A stretch of DNA of 64,000 nucleotides from Jonesiaceae bacterium BS-20 (GCA_039995105.1 CP146203.1:1612001-1676000); one strand, 5' to 3'; positions 1 through 7,594 are shown, numbered from the stretch's first letter. Numbers and translations are program-made. Notes: generated by a model not told the origin, from the letters alone.

Positions 1-221
1 AGCAAGTTCTTCTCACCAACGGGAGGCTTTGCCCCCTTGCAGCCCAAGTAGTAGCGGTCAATGTCTGACAGTTCGCCGAGCGAGCACCTTAACGGCTCCA
101 TGGCCAAGAGTGTTACTGGCTGGGCCATCACCACCTGTGCCGGGGCGGCACTGGCAGGCGCGATGACAACAAGGGGTGCAAAAATTGCTAGCAGCAGTCC
201 AAGCAGGATGCGACGGGTCAC
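1..221 (-). CDS. Exported protein of the conjugation locus, C-terminus outside window
   Basis: The GTG start overlaps the stop of the upstream gene in a GTGA junction, so translation is probably coupled. The first 28 or so residues form a clear signal peptide: Arg-Arg, a Leu-rich core, then an Ala-rich cleavage region. The mature part shows cysteines in a short segment (MEPLRCSLGELSD, later YYLGCKGAK). The gene runs off the left edge, so only about 73 codons are visible. Its place last in a run of small membrane proteins suggests a secreted part of the mating channel or cell-wall interface; that role is inference. No family was recognised. Confidence 0.7.
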   Translation of the reverse strand, partial: MTRRILLGLLLAIFAPLVVIAPASAAPAQVVMAQPVTLLAMEPLRCSLGELSDIDRYYLGCKGAKPPVGEKNL

Positions 222-613
222 TTTGAATTAACATCCTTTGGAACGGGAACGGTGTTGATAGCTAAAATGTGGACCCCAATATTCAACGGGTCGACACGGC
301 GCCCACCGATGAAAAACTGACCGCTTTCGCTGCGCCACTTGTCGCGCTGCGTAAACACCCACAAGCGACCGCCGCTGCCCTTGCTGGTATAGGTAATAAG
401 TGCGAGGAAGCCCGCAGATAGGGCCAGAGAGACCAAGATGCCTGGCAGGCCGATCAGTGAAATTACTACAGCTGTTGAGATGGCAAAGAAGACAATAGTG
501 ATCACGAAGTTTCGAATCTGCTTCTTTGTGCCTTCAAAAATACCCACCGGCAAAATGCGCTGAGCATCCGCTTTCTTACCGGTGAGGTTGGTCAGCATGT
601 ACATATTCCACAT
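218..613 (-). CDS. Small two-TM membrane protein, PrgI/TcpE-like T4SS component
   Basis: A 131-residue protein with two adjacent hydrophobic segments at about residues 34-56 and 58-75, then a soluble C-terminal part. Size and layout resemble the small inner-membrane proteins (PrgI, VirB3 or TcpE type) of Gram-positive conjugation systems, but I see no diagnostic motif. It follows the pilin-like gene at 702-1031 and precedes an exported protein with an overlapping start. GAAAGG lies upstream of the chosen ATG, which begins MWNMYM. Conjugation context is strong because VirB4-like and TcpC-like proteins are encoded further along on the same strand; the exact family is uncertain. Confidence 0.55.
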   Translation of the reverse strand: MWNMYMLTNLTGKKADAQRILPVGIFEGTKKQIRNFVITIVFFAISTAVVISLIGLPGILVSLALSAGFLALITYTSKGSGGRLWVFTQRDKWRSESGQFFIGGRRVDPLNIGVHILAINTVPVPKDVNSK

Positions 614-645
614 GGTGCAAGGGGCCTTTCAATAGTGGCTAGTGA

Positions 646-683
646 CTAGTGCGCCCCTCCTTACACAGGTCAGGGCGCACTAG
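646..683 (-). promoter_or_regulatory. Intergenic stem-loop downstream of pilin-like gene
   Basis: An 11-bp perfect inverted repeat (CTAGTGCGCCC and its complement) with a 16-nt loop lies between the pilin-like gene and the next gene on the minus strand. No T-run follows, so it is more likely a processing or attenuation hairpin than a full terminator. Such a hairpin would raise the pilin mRNA above its downstream genes; that is inference. Confidence 0.5.
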
Positions 684-701
684 GAAATGTTCGCAATGGC
701 G

Positions 702-1031
702 TCAACTCAAGAGAGCGACAACCGTATTGACGACAAGGGAAAATAGCGTCAGCATTACGGGCACAAGAACGTTGGGGGCAGCCAACAGTGCGCCAAGCCC
801 TCCGGTCCAGCCAATTGCTGCCGCGTTGGCGTTACCCCGCTTCTTCTGCCAGAAGTAGGTGACGATCGCTCCAAAGAACAGGGCCACACCAACCCACGTG
901 GCATACATCATCAAGGTCTTGAAGTCGCCGGTGTTGATCTTGGTCCAAAAACTCGTCCATCCAGCAGTGAGGTTAATCTTCTCCGCTGCCAGAATGACAC
1001 CATCAGTCATTGGGTCAAACTGCTTTAACAT
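702..1031 (-). CDS. VirB2/TrbC-like pilin-type membrane protein
   Basis: A 109-residue protein with two membrane segments, at about residues 40-60 and 75-103, and a short KKRGNANAAA loop between them. This two-helix plan and length match conjugative pilin subunits and related small channel proteins. No classical signal peptide is visible; the first 35 residues are soluble. A strong GAGGAG ribosome site sits 6 nt before the ATG. Transcription probably starts about 70 nt upstream at the element promoter motif (1110-1118), through a leader containing a 12-bp hairpin. The assignment rests on size, topology and neighbours, not on sequence identity. Confidence 0.5.
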   Translation of the reverse strand: MLKQFDPMTDGVILAAEKINLTAGWTSFWTKINTGDFKTLMMYATWVGVALFFGAIVTYFWQKKRGNANAAAIGWTGGLGALLAAPNVLVPVMLTLFSLVVNTVVALLS

Positions 1032-1063
1032 GAGTTCTCCTCGTGTTCCGTTAATTGCTGTCT

Positions 1064-1109
1064 CTACTGGTCAACATGCGCAGGAGCCCCTAGGCACGTT
1101 GACCAGTAG
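1064..1109 (-). promoter_or_regulatory. Leader hairpin before pilin-like gene
   Basis: Perfect 12-bp inverted repeat, CTACTGGTCAAC at 1064-1075 and GTTGACCAGTAG at 1098-1109, with a 22-nt loop. The predicted transcription start lies at 1100, inside the distal arm, so part of the palindrome overlaps the start point and it could be an operator instead of an RNA hairpin. The loop includes the second shared motif CCTGCGCATGTTGA seen at two other genes. Confidence 0.5.
1071..1087 (-). promoter_or_regulatory. Class 2 shared upstream motif GC(T)CCTGCGCATGTTGA
   Basis: On the minus strand this reads GCTCCTGCGCATGTTGA. The same word precedes the gene at 15744-16382, and a slightly shorter version precedes the prepilin near 37.2 kb. 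Here it lies downstream of a class 1 site. Its function is unknown. Confidence 0.45.
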
Positions 1110-1118
1110 ATGTGCGGG
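1110..1118 (-). promoter_or_regulatory. Element promoter motif CCCGCACAT (class 1)
   Basis: The minus strand reads CCCGCACAT, 9 nt, then A at 1100 as the predicted transcription start, preceded by C as at most other sites. It would drive 702-1031, 218-613 and the exported protein at the left edge. Confidence 0.55.
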
Positions 1119-1121
1119 TTG

Positions 1122-2144
1122 TCAGGCTGTGCGTAGCTTCTGGGCCTGAGTAGGCACCATGGCCTTCTTCACGACGATGTCGTACAGCTGATCTGCGTAC
1201 GATTCGTTCCTTGTAAACAGTGCCGCGACTTCATCCTTCTCGTCAGGGCCAATGTCACCGAACGGTGCAAACAAAGCCACGGCCGCAGCGCTGTCATCGT
1301 TACCGGTATTCCAGTCATTGACTGCAGCACGCACGCCCACTTCCTTCATTGCACGCTGGTGCACAAGTCCTTCACGTCGTGCCATGGTGCCCACCAGCGG
1401 CTCCGGCAGCTCCGGGCTACCTTCACGCATGGCCTCCCAAAGTTGGTCCTTGGCTTCAGCCTTTTGACGGTCACCAGCAAGGGCAATTGCCTTAGCGGTA
1501 ATGGAGTCCGGCTCAACCGCCAGCGCGTCCTCGTCCTTGTAGACGTATCCCTGCGTCGCGTAGTCAAGCAGGCTTGGTGCGGACTCATCCGTACCCACTG
1601 GGGCGTCAAGGGAAAGGGTGCGGCCACGAGCGGCACGGGCTACAAAGTCCAGCGACGGTTTGCGACGCTGGTCATGCCAGCCCGCACGAATGTCCGCGGC
1701 AACAAGGTCACGTTCCTTACTAGTCATTGGACGGTCCATCGTCAGCTCTTGAGCATCAATGCGGCTTTGGTAAATACCAATGGCCTTGCGGTCTGCCGCT
1801 GACAGGTTGCCACGGGTGCGGTGAGCAACAAACCCGTACGCAATCTGGTGCACGTACGCGGTGGTAATCACCCGGGTGGGATCCTTACGGCGTGCTTCCA
1901 GCACCTGGGCAATCGTGTCCTGGGCAATATCTTCAGGAGGCGTGAACCGCAAACCCTTTACACGCGAGTGATAGTTTGCTGAGTTCAAAGCCGCTGCCAT
2001 GAGCTGCTCTGGGGTCATGTCCGTATCAGCTGCAGGGATGGGTGCCGAGGTCAGGGCTACATCCGCTTCCGTTCGCGTACCGGTGGCAAATTGCCCGCCT
2101 GTAGTCACTCCAGCGGGGATACGGTTTGTGTTCATCGTCGTCAT
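1122..2144 (-). CDS. Sigma-70-like protein with GVTTGGQF N-terminus
   Basis: A 340-residue protein. About residues 65-110 (PPEDIAQDTIAQVLEARR, then a Tyr/His-rich stretch and HRTRG) resemble sigma region 2, and TLSLDAPVGTDE near residue 178 resembles the start of sigma region 3. No clear region 4 helix-turn-helix is visible, so this is a divergent sigma factor or a sigma-derived protein. The N-terminus NRIPAGVTTGGQFA is shared with the protein at 22934-23560. The gene starts exactly 9 nt after a class 1 motif, so it may control its own synthesis, and it is the best candidate reader of that motif. The family call is moderate; the link to the motif is inference. Confidence 0.45.
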   Translation of the reverse strand: MTTMNTNRIPAGVTTGGQFATGTRTEADVALTSAPIPAADTDMTPEQLMAAALNSANYHSRVKGLRFTPPEDIAQDTIAQVLEARRKDPTRVITTAYVHQIAYGFVAHRTRGNLSAADRKAIGIYQSRIDAQELTMDRPMTSKERDLVAADIRAGWHDQRRKPSLDFVARAARGRTLSLDAPVGTDESAPSLLDYATQGYVYKDEDALAVEPDSITAKAIALAGDRQKAEAKDQLWEAMREGSPELPEPLVGTMARREGLVHQRAMKEVGVRAAVNDWNTGNDDSAAAVALFAPFGDIGPDEKDEVAALFTRNESYADQLYDIVVKKAMVPTQAQKLRTA

Positions 2145-2153
2145 GCAAGGTAA

Positions 2154-2162
2154 ATGTGCGGG
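2154..2162 (-). promoter_or_regulatory. Class 1 motif before the sigma-like gene
   Basis: CCCGCACAT, then TTACCTTGC (9 nt), then the ATG at 2144. The leader would be zero length if transcription starts at that A. No ribosome site is present. Confidence 0.65.
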
Positions 2163-2177
2163 GGCCTTTTACGCCGT

Positions 2178-2375
2178 CTACGCTGGGAAAAACGACCGGA
2201 CAATGTCAAACGCATTCGTGTACATACCCACCCACCAAACCCCAACGATCAGCACAGCCATGCCGGCAAGCGGCAGCAGCCTTGAAACCATGGTGAAGAG
2301 CTTGGAAACAATAGCCAAGCCCACCAGTACGGCGATCAGGATGATGGTGATAACCCAAGGTGAGGTGAAGTCCAT
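2178..2375 (-). CDS. Small membrane protein, pilin-like candidate
   Basis: A 65-residue, almost entirely hydrophobic protein with two membrane helices (about residues 8-28 and 34-52) and a short tail ending RSFFPA. Length and layout fit a minor channel or pilin-type subunit of the conjugation system; the family is not recognised. The ATG is exactly 9 nt downstream of a class 1 motif and has no ribosome site, so the mRNA is predicted to be leaderless. It sits between the sigma-like gene and the exported HNH protein, all on the minus strand, each with its own motif. Confidence 0.55.
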   Translation of the reverse strand: MDFTSPWVITIILIAVLVGLAIVSKLFTMVSRLLPLAGMAVLIVGVWWVGMYTNAFDIVRSFFPA

Positions 2376-2384
2376 GTTTAGTAC

Positions 2385-2393
2385 ATGTGCGGC
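2385..2393 (-). promoter_or_regulatory. Class 1 motif before 2178-2375
   Basis: GCCGCACAT, GTACTAAAC, ATG: the 9-nt spacing is exact. The motif overlaps the last codons of the upstream HNH gene (stop at 2394). Confidence 0.65.
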
Positions 2394-3230
2394 TCACTCC
2401 CTCGCTGCACACTTGGTCAAGGTAGATGAGGCGTAAGCAATGTCATCGGCAGTCATTTTCAGGTCGTACTTTGCGGTCACTTCCACGTACTTAATGGCAA
2501 AAGCGCACGTCGACTCCGGCGCCAGTAACGGCTTGTTCGTTTTCTTGTCCTTGGCAGTGGCAAACTCTTCCAAGGTTCGATCAGACTTGGCCTGGTTAGT
2601 TGGCCCATCAACGGCAAGGAGGTTGTCCATGTCGTTATAAAACTCAATCCGTCGTTTCTTTGACCACTCGCTTGCACCAAGGCGCCATGCAGCGCTCGTT
2701 GAAACCACATGGTCCACTTGCACGGCTTGGGAGGTTGATGGGCCGCGCAGGAACTGCACGGTGGCACCCATGTACGGGTCTTGTAGGACCCCTGACGTCA
2801 CAACGCAGGTGGAACCTGGTTTGTACTTCACTTCCCCAAGATCACGGGCCAATACTTTGTTACGGGTATCGCAACCTCGCGTTGTCGCCCAGCCATCGCC
2901 AAAATGCTCACGCTTGTACCCAAGGGCCATGGAGTTAGCTACTCGAATGGACTGCAGTTTCTTCGCGGCAGCCGCGGCCTCTTCCTGCCCTTCCTCATCT
3001 GAGCTGCTGGGTGGCAGTTTCACTTCAAAGTCAGGGACATCAAGGTCCGGTGGCGTAACTTCCAAACCAGGAAGATGACGCGGAACGTCCTGATGAATCC
3101 AAAGCGCTGGGAGTTCAATCCCTAGTTTTTCCTCTAAGTGCGCATTAAGCCCAACCATCTGGCTGAAGTAGTACGCCCCGATGAGCAGAAAAAATGAGAT
3201 GATCCCACGCTGAATATAGCCCTTTACCAT
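2394..3230 (-). CDS. Membrane-anchored or secreted HNH nuclease, DUF1524 type
   Basis: A 278-residue protein. One hydrophobic helix at about residues 10-28 anchors or exports it, followed by an acidic, Pro-rich linker (to about residue 90). The C-terminal domain carries the hallmarks of the actinobacterial DUF1524/GmrSD-type HNH family: TTRGCDTRN, CVVTSG, the active-site VQVDHVV, NLLAVDGPTNQ, and paired cysteines near the end (TCAF, KCAA). These proteins are predicted extracellular nucleases. In a conjugation locus it could process DNA at the cell surface or clear wall-associated DNA; that is inference. It starts 9 nt after a class 1 motif without a ribosome site. Confidence 0.75.
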   Translation of the reverse strand: MVKGYIQRGIISFFLLIGAYYFSQMVGLNAHLEEKLGIELPALWIHQDVPRHLPGLEVTPPDLDVPDFEVKLPPSSSDEEGQEEAAAAAKKLQSIRVANSMALGYKREHFGDGWATTRGCDTRNKVLARDLGEVKYKPGSTCVVTSGVLQDPYMGATVQFLRGPSTSQAVQVDHVVSTSAAWRLGASEWSKKRRIEFYNDMDNLLAVDGPTNQAKSDRTLEEFATAKDKKTNKPLLAPESTCAFAIKYVEVTAKYDLKMTADDIAYASSTLTKCAARE

Positions 3231-3239
3231 GGTTGGTAT

Positions 3240-3248
3240 ATGTGCGGC
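3240..3248 (-). promoter_or_regulatory. Class 1 motif before the HNH gene
   Basis: GCCGCACAT, ATACCAACC, then the ATG at 3230. Spacing is exactly 9 nt and no Shine-Dalgarno sequence is present. Confidence 0.7.
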
Positions 3249-3255
3249 AGGCCCC

Positions 3256-3669
3256 TTACTGCGCCCGGGTCACTGCTGCAGAGGCCTTGCGGACAACGCC
3301 GCCACACCCAGAGGTGAGCTGACATTTCTTGGGAATGGTTTTCACCTCAGAGGACACCAGCATCCATCGCCCGCACGTTAGGCACGCGGCGACAGTGACC
3401 CCAGCCTCATCCCATGAGCGGGTCAATTTCACTCGTATTTGCGCTACAACAGGCAGAAACTCACGCAAGCGTTCCACCTGCCCTTCCTCCAGTCGCACAT
3501 GAGCTGGAACCCGTGACAGGTCACCATTAATGTCCCCAAGGGTTGGCGCCTTGGCGAGTTTCAGCAACTTCATAGTTAAAGACGCTGCGTCAAGGAGTCG
3601 CCCGCCTGGGCGACTTGCGTCATGAGGGGCAAGTACCGGGCGCGTGGAAATGTACATATCTGCTGGCAT
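3256..3669 (-). CDS. Unknown protein with C-terminal zinc-ribbon-like cysteines
   Basis: A 137-residue protein starting MPADMYISTRP. The start was chosen because this ATG lies exactly 9 nt after a class 1 motif; an open frame extends further upstream but would run through the motif. The C-terminal half has CLTCGRWM followed about 15 residues later by KKCQLTSGCGG, a CxxC...C...C pattern that suggests a metal-binding ribbon. The rest is helical and charged. Function is unknown. It is the first gene of the minus-strand block and is divergent from the gene at 3760. Confidence 0.6.
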   Translation of the reverse strand: MPADMYISTRPVLAPHDASRPGGRLLDAASLTMKLLKLAKAPTLGDINGDLSRVPAHVRLEEGQVERLREFLPVVAQIRVKLTRSWDEAGVTVAACLTCGRWMLVSSEVKTIPKKCQLTSGCGGVVRKASAAVTRAQ

Positions 3670-3678
3670 GCCTGACCT

Positions 3679-3687
3679 ATGTGCGGC
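3679..3687 (-). promoter_or_regulatory. Class 1 motif, left half of divergent pair
   Basis: GCCGCACAT, AGGTCAGGC, then the ATG at 3669. With the plus-strand copy at 3701 it forms a 13-bp perfect inverted repeat (CCTATGTGCGGCA and its complement) with 11 nt between arms, so the two motifs face outward to two divergent genes. Confidence 0.7.
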
Positions 3688-3700
3688 AATGAACGCGCAT

Positions 3701-3709
3701 GCCGCACAT
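3701..3709 (+). promoter_or_regulatory. Class 1 motif, right half of divergent pair
   Basis: GCCGCACAT, AGGTACATC, then A at 3719 as predicted start. The first gene begins 41 nt later at 3760, so this transcript has a normal leader with GGAG before the ATG. Confidence 0.65.
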
Positions 3710-3759
3710 AGGTACATCAACCACCGGTACACCGAGAACACATTTGGAGCTTCCCCGTC

Positions 3760-4128
3760 ATGCCCCGTCCGCTTAAACCTGCGCGCAAGGCCGGCCTTGC
3801 TGGCGTCACCTTTGCTGCCTCAAGCATCTTCGTCATGCTCATGACTGTCAGCCAAACAGCCGGATTGCCCTTGCTAGCAGTGAACCTGTTGACGCTGGTC
3901 CCTGCTGCTGTATCCCTGGCCTTCATTGCAGGTTCTCGAGACAGCTTATGGCTATGGGTCTCTGTGATCATCACTGCCCAGCTCATCATGCCCATCTTCT
4001 TGATGCCTTACCTGATCATCGCTTTTGCGGGCGCCACCTACTCCACTTGGGTTCGATCAGCTGGCTGGCGTAACTGGGTCAAGGCAGTAAAGCGCCCCGC
4101 ACAGAAAATGGAAGGCTCCCATGTCTGA
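3760..4128 (+). CDS. Three-helix membrane protein of unknown function
   Basis: A 122-residue protein with a basic N-terminus (PRPLKPARKAG), hydrophobic segments at about residues 13-33, 38-58 and 65-92, and a basic tail. GGAG lies 9 nt upstream of the ATG. Its stop overlaps the start of the WhiB gene by 8 nt, so the two are probably translated together. No family was recognised; topology only. Confidence 0.6.
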   Translation: MPRPLKPARKAGLAGVTFAASSIFVMLMTVSQTAGLPLLAVNLLTLVPAAVSLAFIAGSRDSLWLWVSVIITAQLIMPIFLMPYLIIAFAGATYSTWVRSAGWRNWVKAVKRPAQKMEGSHV

Positions 4129-4471
4129 ACAATCACTCTCCCACCCAGAAACGTACGCAGACCCCGAAGCAGTGTTTCAACTCCTTGACGCACTGACCGA
4201 AGTGTCAGAGCGCGAAACGTGGCGTGACGAAGCGGTGTGCGCCCAAGTCGGCCCCGATGTGTTCTTTCCCGTTCGCGGTGGGGCAACCACCTCAGCAAAG
4301 GCATTATGCGCTCAGTGCCCTGTGATTGAGCAGTGCCTGACCTGGGCAATCGAATCGGGCGAACCGCATGGTGTGTGGGGTGGAATGTCCACTGCGGACC
4401 GTCGAGCCTACGCGAAAGAGCATGACATGAAGTTCGGCAACCCTGACGCATGGGTGAGGGATCTACGATGA
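4121..4471 (+). CDS. WhiB-family iron-sulfur regulator
   Basis: A 116-residue protein with the WhiB signature. Four cysteines at residues 40, 63, 66 and 72 (CAQ..., then CAQCPVIEQC) bind a 4Fe-4S cluster, and GVWGG follows at residues 84-88, then a basic stretch. WhiB proteins act by binding the housekeeping sigma factor's region 4 and redirecting RNA polymerase. This copy sits in a plus-strand operon with a helicase (ATGA overlap). An element-borne WhiB could control the class 1 promoters, which lack a visible -35 box; that is inference. Family identification is firm. Confidence 0.92.
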   Translation: MSEQSLSHPETYADPEAVFQLLDALTEVSERETWRDEAVCAQVGPDVFFPVRGGATTSAKALCAQCPVIEQCLTWAIESGEPHGVWGGMSTADRRAYAKEHDMKFGNPDAWVRDLR

Positions 4472-6771
4472 CGGAAACCCTTGACCGCGCACTGAACTCA
4501 TCAGTGCGGTTAGCTACCGGTATCCCCAACGCTGTGCCCCGCCCTGGCCAAGATGAGTTAACCCATCAGGTATGGGAAGCAATCACCCAAGAAGGCGGCG
4601 AAGCCATAGCAGTAGCACCCACAGGGTTGGGTAAATCCCTTGCCTATGCGGTTCCTGCCATCTTGCACGCCGCACAGACAGGTAAACGTACCGTCATTTC
4701 AACAGAATCTCTCGCCCTGCAAGCCCAAGTGCTGGAGAAAGACGCCCCTGTAGTGGTTGCGGCCGTCAAGCAGATGACGGGTGTGGAAGTTAAAGTTGCG
4801 GTCCTTAAAGGATGGTCCAATTGGGCCTGCCTTCGCTCAACAGTCATTACAGCGCACTTACTCCTTGGTGAAGATCACTACATCCCGCACCAAGCTGTCT
4901 CAAACGCGACCTTGAAACACTTGGCTGGTTCCATGGACCGGCTTATCGCCAAGGCCGGCGACATCGTCCTTGACGGTCGCCCCGTATCCATCCAGGAAGC
5001 CGCAGCAATGACCGGCTGGGCCTTACGTCAACACCTGACAGCGGCCCCCGGTGACAAGCACGCCTACCCCGGAAATCTTAGTGACCACCTGTGGGGCACG
5101 GTGTCGTCAACCCCGTCCGAATGTGTCGGCGTCCAAGTATGCCCGTTCGCGAAGGTATGCAAGGCGGCAGCCGCAAAGAGTAAAGCAGCCGAAGCAGCCG
5201 TCGTTGTAACAAACCATTCAATGATCGCCACCCAAGCTGCCAAAGGTATTAGCGCAGTGATTGGGTCCAGTACATTAGGTCGGTTCGACGCGGTCATTGT
5301 TGATGAAGCCCACACCTTGCCTGCCAACGTGCGATCGCAAGGTGCCTGCGACATCTCCGGGCGCCGGGTGTACTCAACCATGCGTGCCGTGAAGTCCTTG
5401 TTTGACCACAATGGAGACGGTGGAGTTGCCACCCTCATGAGCACAGGTGAGCTCTTGGCTGACCAGCTCCAAGCTCAACTAGCACGATGGCACAACACGG
5501 CCACAGATGTTCGGCGCCTGGTCGATGGGGAAAATCCCCTCGAAGGTTTAGGAGACCAGCTCGAAGTTTGGGTTGGTTCCATTCAGAACGCCATTGGTCG
5601 CCGTACCCGAGGAGATTGGGAATCCAACGACCTTAAAGTACGCCGAGTTCGGGCCCGCCTTGACTCATTAAAGGCAGACCTCAAAACCGTAGGTGAACAT
5701 CGCACCGGCACTGCCCGGTGGGTTGAACGGCGCAACGGGCCAGGCAGCGACCGGTTCAACATTGCCGCCTGCGCAACCCCCGTGGATGTTTCTGGGCCGC
5801 TACTGCACAACGTCTGGACCGCCCCCATCCCAGACGAGGACGCAACCGAAGAGGACCTGTCCACCGAGACTGTGCGCGCCCCATCCGTGCCACATGACGT
5901 GAACGTACTCGAGCAAGACACAGCACCTGTTGATGACACGTACCGGTTGTCCGTCATTGCGTTGTCAGCAACCCTACCCAACGGATTTGGCCACCAAATT
6001 GGCCTCAAAACCAAAACGGCAACCTACCTTTCACCGTTCGTGGACGCATACCGCAACAGCACCTTATTCATCCCTCGAGCCGACTCAGCCAGTGACATGG
6101 CAGCACTGTCAGCTCCAGGGGCTCGCACTCCACGTATGGACACGGCAAAGCACAAGGTGTGGGCCACGGACCTGATGGCACAGCTGGTCAACGCGAACAA
6201 CGGTCACGCACTGGTCCTTTCCGCTAACGCTGCGGCCGGTAAGGAGTATGCAGCCGCACTGAACGAAGCAAGCGGCGGGCGCTTTAGTGTGTACTCCCAA
6301 TGGGACGGACCTCCGCTACGCACCATGGTCGCCCGGTGGAAAGAAGACCCAACCTCTGTCCTGGTAGGAACTCGTTCCTTAATGACTGGTGTTGATGCCC
6401 CCGGGCCCACCTGTTCGCTGGTCATCATGGACCGGGTGCCACGCGCTTCGGCGAACCCCGTAGATGACGCCCGCGTTGAAGAGCTGGTTGACCGCGTGGG
6501 CATGGACAAGTGGGCAGCCGCGCGCCTGGTGTACGTAACTGACGCGGCACTCTTACTGGAACAAGCCGCTGGCAGGCTCATTAGGTCCACCAGCGACCGT
6601 GGCATGGTCGCTGTTTTAGACCCCCGGTTACTGCGCGTTAAACCATGGGCGTACGAGGAACGGACCCGCAAGACTTACCTTGAAGGCCTAGACCTCTTTG
6701 GCACAAAAACTTCCCACCTTCACGTGGCGCTGGAGAAAATCTCTGCTCAACGCACCTTGCAACCTGCGTGA
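4468..6771 (+). CDS. DinG/XPD-type superfamily 2 DNA helicase
   Basis: A 767-residue ATP-dependent helicase. The Walker A motif APTGLGKS is near residues 49-56 and the DEAH box (VIVDEAHTLP) near residue 277. Later helicase motifs include SVIALSATLP, LVGTRSLMTGVDAPG and LEQAAGRLIRS. A cysteine group between Walker A and DEAH (CVGVQVCPFAKVC, with another Cys earlier) matches the iron-sulfur cluster insertion of XPD/DinG helicases. These unwind 5'-3' and act on forks, R-loops or damaged DNA. The ATG overlaps the WhiB stop (ATGA). On this element it probably serves replication or transfer. Confidence 0.9.
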   Translation: MTETLDRALNSSVRLATGIPNAVPRPGQDELTHQVWEAITQEGGEAIAVAPTGLGKSLAYAVPAILHAAQTGKRTVISTESLALQAQVLEKDAPVVVAAVKQMTGVEVKVAVLKGWSNWACLRSTVITAHLLLGEDHYIPHQAVSNATLKHLAGSMDRLIAKAGDIVLDGRPVSIQEAAAMTGWALRQHLTAAPGDKHAYPGNLSDHLWGTVSSTPSECVGVQVCPFAKVCKAAAAKSKAAEAAVVVTNHSMIATQAAKGISAVIGSSTLGRFDAVIVDEAHTLPANVRSQGACDISGRRVYSTMRAVKSLFDHNGDGGVATLMSTGELLADQLQAQLARWHNTATDVRRLVDGENPLEGLGDQLEVWVGSIQNAIGRRTRGDWESNDLKVRRVRARLDSLKADLKTVGEHRTGTARWVERRNGPGSDRFNIAACATPVDVSGPLLHNVWTAPIPDEDATEEDLSTETVRAPSVPHDVNVLEQDTAPVDDTYRLSVIALSATLPNGFGHQIGLKTKTATYLSPFVDAYRNSTLFIPRADSASDMAALSAPGARTPRMDTAKHKVWATDLMAQLVNANNGHALVLSANAAAGKEYAAALNEASGGRFSVYSQWDGPPLRTMVARWKEDPTSVLVGTRSLMTGVDAPGPTCSLVIMDRVPRASANPVDDARVEELVDRVGMDKWAAARLVYVTDAALLLEQAAGRLIRSTSDRGMVAVLDPRLLRVKPWAYEERTRKTYLEGLDLFGTKTSHLHVALEKISAQRTLQPA

Positions 6772-6781
6772 ACCCAGATAC

Positions 6782-6790
6782 GCCGCACAT
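6782..6790 (+). promoter_or_regulatory. Class 1 motif before 6800
   Basis: GCCGCACAT, AGGTATGGC, then the ATG at 6800. Spacing is exactly 9 nt and no ribosome site is present. The helicase stop is only 11 nt upstream of the motif. Confidence 0.7.
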
Positions 6791-6799
6791 AGGTATGGC

Positions 6800-7594
6800 A
6801 TGACGACAACTAAGGCACCCAGTACACAGCAACTTCAACGCGTCAGCTGGCGCGATGTCACTTCCGAAGGGCACGCCTGGACGTACGTGGAAACCAACGA
6901 CCCCGAGGTTGTCGAGTCTCACCGCCTCGTTGAGACCAACCCTGAGTTTGTAGCTCGGGTGCAACTGCTCCTTGATGTCCCCGCGGATGCTCAGGTGTCT
7001 GTCTTGGAGGAACGCGTGTCAGTGAACCCATGGGGTTGTGACACGTGGGAGCACTCTTCCGCAGTGGAAGTGCGGGCGGGCGATAGGGAGGCCACGTTTA
7101 ACTCACTCCGTCACCTGTTAACCGCACTTGAGTACGCAGGTGTTCCACCATTGACCTGCGAAAACCTGTACAAGAACTACTTGAGTCACTACGGGAAGTT
7201 CACGGTGTGCTCCCGTAACGGTGGCACACAGGTCGTCCATGCCCGGCTGGGGAACGCCAAAGGCAGAGAGGTGCTCTTAGTACTGCCGGCAAGTTCCGAC
7301 GAATGGAAAGGTGCCAAGGCGGACGCAGATGACATGCAAGCAGGTGCAACCAAGCGGTGGTTACGCGTATGGATCTCGAACGTGCTTGCCTTTGAACGGG
7401 ATGAGACTACGCACATGTGCATGGACTGCGACGTGCTCACCACGGATCCAGTCAAGCCTGGAAACGACCCTTTATGTGCGTCGTGCAAGCTCGACAGGAT
7501 TTGCGTGACCTGCGGGGACTCGTATCCAATCAGGAAAACGGTCAACGGTCAGCGCGCATGCTTCAGCTGCTGGTACAGCCACACCAAGGGGTGA
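6800..7594 (+). CDS. Unknown protein with C-terminal double zinc ribbon
   Basis: A 264-residue protein starting MTTTKAPSTQ; the frame is open further upstream, but the motif spacing and the preceding stop argue for this ATG. The C-terminal 60 residues carry four CxxC pairs (CMDCD, CASCK, CVTCGD, CFSCW), typical of tandem zinc ribbons that bind DNA, RNA or protein. The N-terminal 200 residues show no recognised domain. It overlaps the next small gene by a GTGA junction. Function unknown. Confidence 0.7.
   Translation: MTTTKAPSTQQLQRVSWRDVTSEGHAWTYVETNDPEVVESHRLVETNPEFVARVQLLLDVPADAQVSVLEERVSVNPWGCDTWEHSSAVEVRAGDREATFNSLRHLLTALEYAGVPPLTCENLYKNYLSHYGKFTVCSRNGGTQVVHARLGNAKGREVLLVLPASSDEWKGAKADADDMQAGATKRWLRVWISNVLAFERDETTHMCMDCDVLTTDPVKPGNDPLCASCKLDRICVTCGDSYPIRKTVNGQRACFSCWYSHTKG

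Noticed and set aside
1071-1103. TTGACC in the class 2 motif as a standard -35 box
   Set aside because: No consistent -10 follows at 16-18 nt in the three copies.
2145-2162. Class 1 motif as an unusual ribosome-binding site
   Set aside because: Several copies (19696, 22442, 3701) lie 30-60 nt from the start codon with a separate normal site, so a translation signal does not explain them.
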